Positions 59,992-64,000 of a stretch of DNA of 64,000 bases are shown here, piece by piece. The translations under genes and the position numbers were made by a program. Source of the DNA: an uncultured Corynebacterium sp. GTDB taxonomy: Bacteria; Actinomycetota; Actinomycetes; Mycobacteriales; Mycobacteriaceae. Location of the stretch: the NCBI GenBank assembly GCA_946223355.1, contig CAMIPB010000003.1, positions 62,001 to 126,000 on the forward strand, given 5' to 3'. Below the pieces are notes generated by a model. The model was not told the origin of the DNA, ran no database searches, and saw only the letters and a list, made by a program, of their open reading frames with translations. The first letter of the stretch is position 1, and the number at the start of each line of letters is the position of its first letter.

Positions 59992-60050
59992 GGCTTGTCC
60001 CAATAATCGGTGCTAAGCTCGCATCCCGTGAAGCAAAATGAGGACAAGCC
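59992..60050 (+). promoter_or_regulatory. Repeat cluster around the TetR gene start
   Basis: GGCTTGTCC (59992-60000) and GGACAAGCC (60042-60050) are a 9-bp perfect inverted repeat with 41 bases between. GCTAAGCT occurs at 60012-60019 and AGCTAAGCTA at 59981-59990. The inner TAAGCT (60014-60019) is a possible -10 for a leaderless TetR message. This is a plausible autoregulatory operator. Confidence 0.45.
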
Positions 60051-60693
60051 GTACCACCACGGCGATCTGCAAAACGAGCTCCTTCGGATCGCAGCACGCC
60101 TGGGTCGCGAACTAGGCCCTGAAGCTGTCACAATCAGGCAGGTAACCCGCGAGGCAGGAGTGTCCCCCACCTCCGCATACAGACACTATCGCGATCAGAG
60201 CGCCCTTATGTCTGAAGTTGCCCGCATTGCTGGAGCAGAGTTAACCGAATGCCTCGAAACAGCACTCGCTCAGCATCAAGACAAGCCCACGACCGAACGC
60301 ATTCTGGCCGCCTGCTTTGCCTATTACACGTTTGCAATCAACGAACCAAATTTCTTTCGTTGCCTGTTGACGTCCAAGGAATTTAGCCTCTCCCACGTTT
60401 TTGGCGTGGATGAACGCGTCAAGGAAACGCCAATCCCAACAGATCATCCCCTCACCCCGCTCACTCAAGTTTTCCATGAGCTCGCAGTGGAGCGCACTGG
60501 TGAGAAAAATCCCGATTTTATCATCACTAACATCATCTCGGTGTGGTCCGCCGTTCACGGCTACACCGTACTGAGCATCGACGACGTATTAGCAGTGATG
60601 AGCCCCGATGAACCTGAAATTTATGCCCGCCGGGTATTTACTAACGCCATCCGCGGCATCAACTTCTCAGCCCCTGAACAACTAGAGCACTAA
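60028..60693 (+). CDS. TetR-family transcriptional regulator
   Basis: The N-terminal helix-turn-helix is clear (EAVTIRQVTREAGVSPTSAYRHYRDQSAL, given in two parts: ITRQ-type TIRQVTREAG and VSPTSAYRHYRD). The rest is a helical ligand-binding domain of the WHG type, with about 221 residues in all. I take GTG 60028 (VKQNEDKPYHHG) as the start because the family begins near there and TAAGCT is eight bases upstream; GTG 60010 is an alternative. It follows the cupin gene. Ligand and targets are unknown; the upstream inverted repeat may be its operator. Confidence 0.85.
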   Translation: MKQNEDKPYHHGDLQNELLRIAARLGRELGPEAVTIRQVTREAGVSPTSAYRHYRDQSALMSEVARIAGAELTECLETALAQHQDKPTTERILAACFAYYTFAINEPNFFRCLLTSKEFSLSHVFGVDERVKETPIPTDHPLTPLTQVFHELAVERTGEKNPDFIITNIISVWSAVHGYTVLSIDDVLAVMSPDEPEIYARRVFTNAIRGINFSAPEQLEH

Positions 60694-60701
60694 GAGCACA
60701 A

Positions 60702-60738
60702 AATCCTGGCAGGTCGCAATGACCGGCCAGGATTTTTA
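60702..60738. terminator. Bidirectional terminator between tetR and rpsP
   Basis: AATCCTGGC (60702-60710) pairs with GCCAGGATT (60726-60734), extended by GGTC/GACC, with TTTTT on the plus strand and TTTGTG on the minus strand. It serves both convergent genes. Confidence 0.9.
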
Positions 60739-60748
60739 TGAAGGTTCT

Positions 60749-61270
60749 CTACTCTGCAGACTCTTCTGCTGGAGCATCCTCAGCTGGAGCTTCCTCGGAC
60801 TCAGCAGCTTCAGCAGCGGCAGCTTCTGCAGCAGCCTTTTCTTCAGCTTCCTTCTCAGCAGCCGCCTTAGCCTCTGCCTCTTCCTTAGCCTTCTTCTTTT
60901 CGGTGATGGCTTCGATGGAAGGACCGTTGTTAGCCTCAGCAAGCGCCTCGTTGAAGATGTCCAACTTAGACTTCTTCTCTTCAGCGACCTTCAAGGTGCC
61001 CTCTGCACCATCAATGCCCTTGTGCTTCTGCCAATCACCAGTAACCTTCAGCAACGCGAGAACTGGCTCGGTAGGCTGAGCGCCTACGCCCAACCAGTAC
61101 TGAACACGCTCAGAGTCGATCTTGATAACAGATGGCTCTTGCTTTGGCTCGTAGATACCGAGGTTCTCAATTACCTTACCGTCGCGGCGGGTACGTGAGT
61201 CCTGAACGACAACACGGTAGTGCGGGGTGCGGATCTTGCCGGTACGCTGCAGCTTAATCTTTACAGCCAT
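60749..61270 (-). CDS. rpsP: 30S ribosomal protein S16
   Basis: S16 is a primary 30S assembly protein. Residues 1-85 are the conserved part, starting [20 protein letters not shown]. Residues about 105-173 are an extended Ala/Glu tail, which is unusually long for S16 (about 80-110 residues in most bacteria) but occurs in corynebacteria. GGAG precedes the ATG. It is the first gene of the rpsP-rimM-trmD arrangement but the cupin and TetR genes interrupt it. Confidence 0.97.
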   Translation of the reverse strand: MAVKIKLQRTGKIRTPHYRVVVQDSRTRRDGKVIENLGIYEPKQEPSVIKIDSERVQYWLGVGAQPTEPVLALLKVTGDWQKHKGIDGAEGTLKVAEEKKSKLDIFNEALAEANNGPSIEAITEKKKAKEEAEAKAAAEKEAEEKAAAEAAAAEAAESEEAPAEDAPAEESAE

Positions 61271-61587
61271 GATATGGCTCCTTTTCTTCTAGTCACCGGG
61301 CAGTACGGACGCTTACCTACTGGATGGATAAGCCGGTTCAACCCTTGGATTTAACCTGCGTGTGACAGCAAACCAATTCGACCGTAGACGATATCGGTGT
61401 TACGCAGGAAAAATATCAAATTATATGGACGTGCTTTTCTAGCGGGAATAATCTTACAAGGCAGGACCTCAAAACCCCAAAACGGTGGTTAACCCGCGCC
61501 GTGAAACTAAACCGCGCTCTAAGGGGGTACGCTAATTTGCGTCCAATGGCCTTTTATTCAGCACTCTAAGAGGACGCAGTAAAACAC
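61271..61587. promoter_or_regulatory. Divergent rpsP / acyltransferase intergenic region
   Basis: No gene is seen. CTCTAAGGGG (61517-61526) and CTCTAAGAGG (61564-61573) are near-identical direct repeats 47 bases apart before the acyltransferase gene. TACGCT at 61528-61533 could be a -10. AAGAGGA is 13 bases before the ATG. The rpsP promoter could not be fixed. Confidence 0.35.
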
Positions 61588-63876
61588 ATGAGCAATACAT
61601 CAGCCAAGTCATTCCAATACCGTTACGACCTTGATGGTCTTCGCGGTATTGCCATTGGCCTCGTTGTCATTTACCACGTTTTCGTCGGCCGAGTTTCCGG
61701 TGGCGTTGACGTGTTCCTCCTCCTGTCTGGTTACTTTTTCCTTGGCTCTCAGCTGCGTTATGCGGGCAAGCCTGATGCATCACTGAATCCCTGGTGGCCT
61801 ATTTGGCGCATGCTTCGACGTCTGGCTCCGGCACTCATGTTGACTGTCGGCATTACGTTCATTTTGATTCAGTTCTTCACTCCTGAACTGATGCGCACTG
61901 AGCTGGTCAAACAGATACAGGCGACCGTGTTGTATTACCAAAACTGGGAGTTAGCGCGTCAAAATGCCGACTACGCGGCGGCGTCTGCTGATACATCACC
62001 GCTTCAGCACATGTGGTCCATGTCTGTCCAAGGCCAGTTCTACATCATGGGCATTACCTTTGCCATCGTGCTTGCCGCGATTGCCAAGGTGCGTCGGCAT
62101 GCAGCACGAGGTGACTTTGACGGGCGTGCTTTTGTATTCAATATCGCTGGTCCTGTCCTTATTTTGGTTACTTTGGCGTCTTTTATCTACGCTTCCCGCC
62201 ACGGCTTCTTTGGCACTCCCGAAAACTACTACTCCACGTGGTCACGCACTTGGGAATTAACTCTCGGCGCAGTACTTGCGATTTATGGTTCAAGGATCAA
62301 GCTCGCACCACGCGTGGCGGATATTTTCGCCATCCTTGGGCTGCTTCTGCTCGCCTCCACTGGCGCGTTCATCGCTAATGTCACTGCCTACCCCGGACCG
62401 CTTTCCCTCGTCCCGCTGGGTGGCGCAATTTTCATCATCATGGGTGGTGAAGGCAAGGTTGCGGGCCTCATGGCGTCAAAGTCCATGCGATGGCTTGGCG
62501 ACGTCGCGTACTCGCTTTACCTTTGGCATTGGCCATTGCTGATTTTGTCCACGTCTTATTTCCAGTTTGAGACTCCACCATGGTGGCTTGGATTTCTCAT
62601 CATCTTAGTATCTTTGGTCTTGGCGGATCTCACTCATCGTTTTGTTGAAGCCCCACTTCGCCAGCGCAGGAAGCGACCAGTTGCAGGAGAACGCCCTGTT
62701 CGTGACGGCTTGGTATCGATGAAAAAAGCTGCCGGACAAGGCCGTGCCGTGGGTGGCTTTGTCACTGCTGCTGCCGCTATTGCCCTTTTGGCAGTTACCC
62801 CTTGGTGGTCATCTACCGTGGAAGATGCACGAACAGAGACCCTTTCATTAGAAACTCACCCGGGCGTGATGGCCCACTTTGGTGCTGAAGTACCCGAGGC
62901 GCCAATTGAACCTGATCCAGTGTTAGCTGGCGGAATTATGCCACCTGTTGCCACCGACCACTGCTTCGTCCCTAAGGCCGCACCCGGTGATAGCTTCCAC
63001 GTGGTCACCAAGGACGGCGATCCTTGCATTTACGGTGATGTCAATGCTGAAAAGGAAGTATATGTTGTCGGCGGATCGCACGCTGAGCAATGGACCTCAG
63101 CAATCGACAAGCTGGGCAAGAAAATGGGATTTAAAATGGTGCCTCTTCTGCGCCAGGACTGCCCACTGCAGCTTGGAGACTACTACGATTTGACCCCGGA
63201 ATGCCAGGAGTGGACGCAGCTAGCCATTCAAAAGGTCATCGACGCGAAACCCGATTTGGTCATTTCAAACACCACCCGACCACAGGGTAAGTATGGTACT
63301 GGACCTGACTACGTTCCTGCGGGCTATATAGGATTTTGGCAGGCATTAGCGGACCACCAAATTCCATTCTTAGGTTTACGTGACAATCCGTGGGGGTTTG
63401 ACGACGAGGGCAAGGGCTTGGAGTTTGATGAATGCTACGTGGCAACCCAGGATTCCGTAGATTGTGGCATGCAGCGTGAACAGGTCTACTTGCCAGAGGA
63501 TCCGTCAAAGCATTTTCTTGATCAGCTGCCAAACATGAAGGGTATTGATACCTCTGACTGGTTCTGCGAAGACGTCAATTGCCCGGTGGTCATTGGTAAC
63601 ATCTTGGCCTATCGCGACATGCACCATATTTCCAATGCTTTCGCTGATTCGACAATGCCGTTGCTAGAAAAGGAAATTGCGCCTTACTTGGCAGCCGACT
63701 ACGAACCCACCGCCGGCCCGACTTTCCCCAACACCCCTGGAGTTCCAGCGCCAGCTCAACCACAACCTAACGAACCAGCTGCACAATCCGCTCCTGAGCC
63801 GGTAGCTGAGCCAGCTCCGATTGCTTCAGAGGTTGTATCGGTGCCAGAACAACCTGAAGCTCCGACAGCTCCTTAA
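61588..63876 (+). CDS. Membrane acyltransferase 3 with C-terminal SGNH domain
   Basis: This 762-residue protein has two parts. The first (about 1-370) is the OafA/YrhL-type acyltransferase with ten or so membrane helices: the start YDLDGLRGIAIGLVVIYHVF, GVDVFLLLSGYFFLG and later YSLYLWHWPLLIL are diagnostic. The second (about 440-715) is an outside SGNH-hydrolase-like domain with GGSHAEQW (Ser block) and YRDMHHIS (Asp-x-x-His block). A Pro/Ala-rich tail ends the protein. Such proteins acylate cell-wall or envelope glycans; the acceptor here is unknown. Confidence 0.92.
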   Translation: MSNTSAKSFQYRYDLDGLRGIAIGLVVIYHVFVGRVSGGVDVFLLLSGYFFLGSQLRYAGKPDASLNPWWPIWRMLRRLAPALMLTVGITFILIQFFTPELMRTELVKQIQATVLYYQNWELARQNADYAAASADTSPLQHMWSMSVQGQFYIMGITFAIVLAAIAKVRRHAARGDFDGRAFVFNIAGPVLILVTLASFIYASRHGFFGTPENYYSTWSRTWELTLGAVLAIYGSRIKLAPRVADIFAILGLLLLASTGAFIANVTAYPGPLSLVPLGGAIFIIMGGEGKVAGLMASKSMRWLGDVAYSLYLWHWPLLILSTSYFQFETPPWWLGFLIILVSLVLADLTHRFVEAPLRQRRKRPVAGERPVRDGLVSMKKAAGQGRAVGGFVTAAAAIALLAVTPWWSSTVEDARTETLSLETHPGVMAHFGAEVPEAPIEPDPVLAGGIMPPVATDHCFVPKAAPGDSFHVVTKDGDPCIYGDVNAEKEVYVVGGSHAEQWTSAIDKLGKKMGFKMVPLLRQDCPLQLGDYYDLTPECQEWTQLAIQKVIDAKPDLVISNTTRPQGKYGTGPDYVPAGYIGFWQALADHQIPFLGLRDNPWGFDDEGKGLEFDECYVATQDSVDCGMQREQVYLPEDPSKHFLDQLPNMKGIDTSDWFCEDVNCPVVIGNILAYRDMHHISNAFADSTMPLLEKEIAPYLAADYEPTAGPTFPNTPGVPAPAQPQPNEPAAQSAPEPVAEPAPIASEVVSVPEQPEAPTAP

Positions 63877-63886
63877 ACTAATACAG

Positions 63887-64000
63887 CTACCGTGCTTGCC
63901 CGGGTGCTTGGTCCTGGGCTTGAAGGTTTTTCCAAGCCTGCGGAACATAGGAACACGTGGGGTCCGAGGATAGCGGATCCCCGGTCATGGCATATGCTGT
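63887..64000 (-). CDS. 3' end of an unidentified gene (partial)
   Basis: The minus strand is open from the window edge to TAG at 63887-63889, coding for about 37 residues (ending NLQAQDQAPGQAR, with TGDPLSSDPTC further in). The reading frame has sensible composition but no recognisable family. A second minus-strand frame is also open, so the call is tentative. It would converge on the acyltransferase gene. Confidence 0.45.
   Translation of the reverse strand, partial: TAYAMTGDPLSSDPTCSYVPQAWKNLQAQDQAPGQAR

Noticed and set aside
60719..61198. 159-residue Ser/Leu-rich plus-strand frame over rpsP
   Set aside because: It is the antisense of the low-complexity S16 tail.
63877..64000. Small structured RNA such as SRP RNA at the window end
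   Set aside because: The SRP tetraloop and symmetric-loop consensus is absent; the GGCTTG/CAAGCC stem alone is not enough and the minus strand reads as protein.

Overview
The window is ordinary bacterial chromosome from a Corynebacterium, most likely of the diphtheriae/ulcerans/pseudotuberculosis group. The evidence is the presence of a mycothiol disulfide reductase (Mtr), malate:quinone oxidoreductase, an MmpL-type exporter, a Sfp/PptT-like phosphopantetheinyl transferase, DUF2469, DUF2631 and DUF4439-like genes, a moderate GC content, and a gene order (rpsO-ribF/truB, rimP-nusA-ylxR-infB-rbfA, ispG-rip1-dxr, cdsA-frr-pyrH-tsf-rpsB, rnhB-lepB-rplS, tex-trmD-rimM-rpsP) typical of that genus. 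The species is an inference. I see no tRNA or rRNA gene, insertion sequence, prophage or CRISPR array.

Layout. 1-12.1 kb: a mostly minus-strand translation block (rpsO, ribF, pptT, a phosphoesterase, a MATE exporter, a DHH phosphoesterase, rbfA, infB, rnpM/ylxR, nusA, rimP), with truB on the plus strand divergent from ribF. 12.2-24.4 kb: a lipoprotein plus MmpL exporter pair, proS, yaaA, an ORC-like ATPase, a PhzF-family enzyme, DUF2200, selO, mqo and a hydrolase. Several of these genes appear to be leaderless. 24.4-27 kb: mtr, then two tandem, homologous, exported small proteins of unknown function behind a long regulatory region. 27-33.6 kb: map, a class B penicillin-binding lipoprotein, ispG, a Rip1-like site-2 protease and dxr. 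33.7-40.7 kb: DUF2631, rlmN, a LapA-like protein, cdsA, frr, pyrH, tsf and rpsB. 41-49 kb: an M23-family protein, xerC, dprA, comM, yraN, DUF2469, rnhB, two tandem signal peptidase I genes and rplS. 49-55.8 kb: a TPP-riboswitch-controlled thiCEOSGFD operon. 55.8-61.3 kb: tex, trmD-rimM, a cupin, a TetR regulator and rpsP. 61.6-63.9 kb: a large membrane acyltransferase with an SGNH domain, then the 3' end of a minus-strand gene cut by the window.

Most genes are housekeeping and recognisable. The least explained parts are: the tandem exported proteins at 26.2-27.0 kb with their upstream GlxR-like site and long inverted repeat; a transcription terminator at 45.8 kb whose two arms are both perfect consensus DnaA boxes; an array of TTTCTCAA boxes over the promoter of the ORC-like ATPase; a pair of side-by-side signal peptidases; and an M23 protein lacking the first His of its HxH motif. 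All of these come from reading the sequence; none has been tested by a search or alignment.
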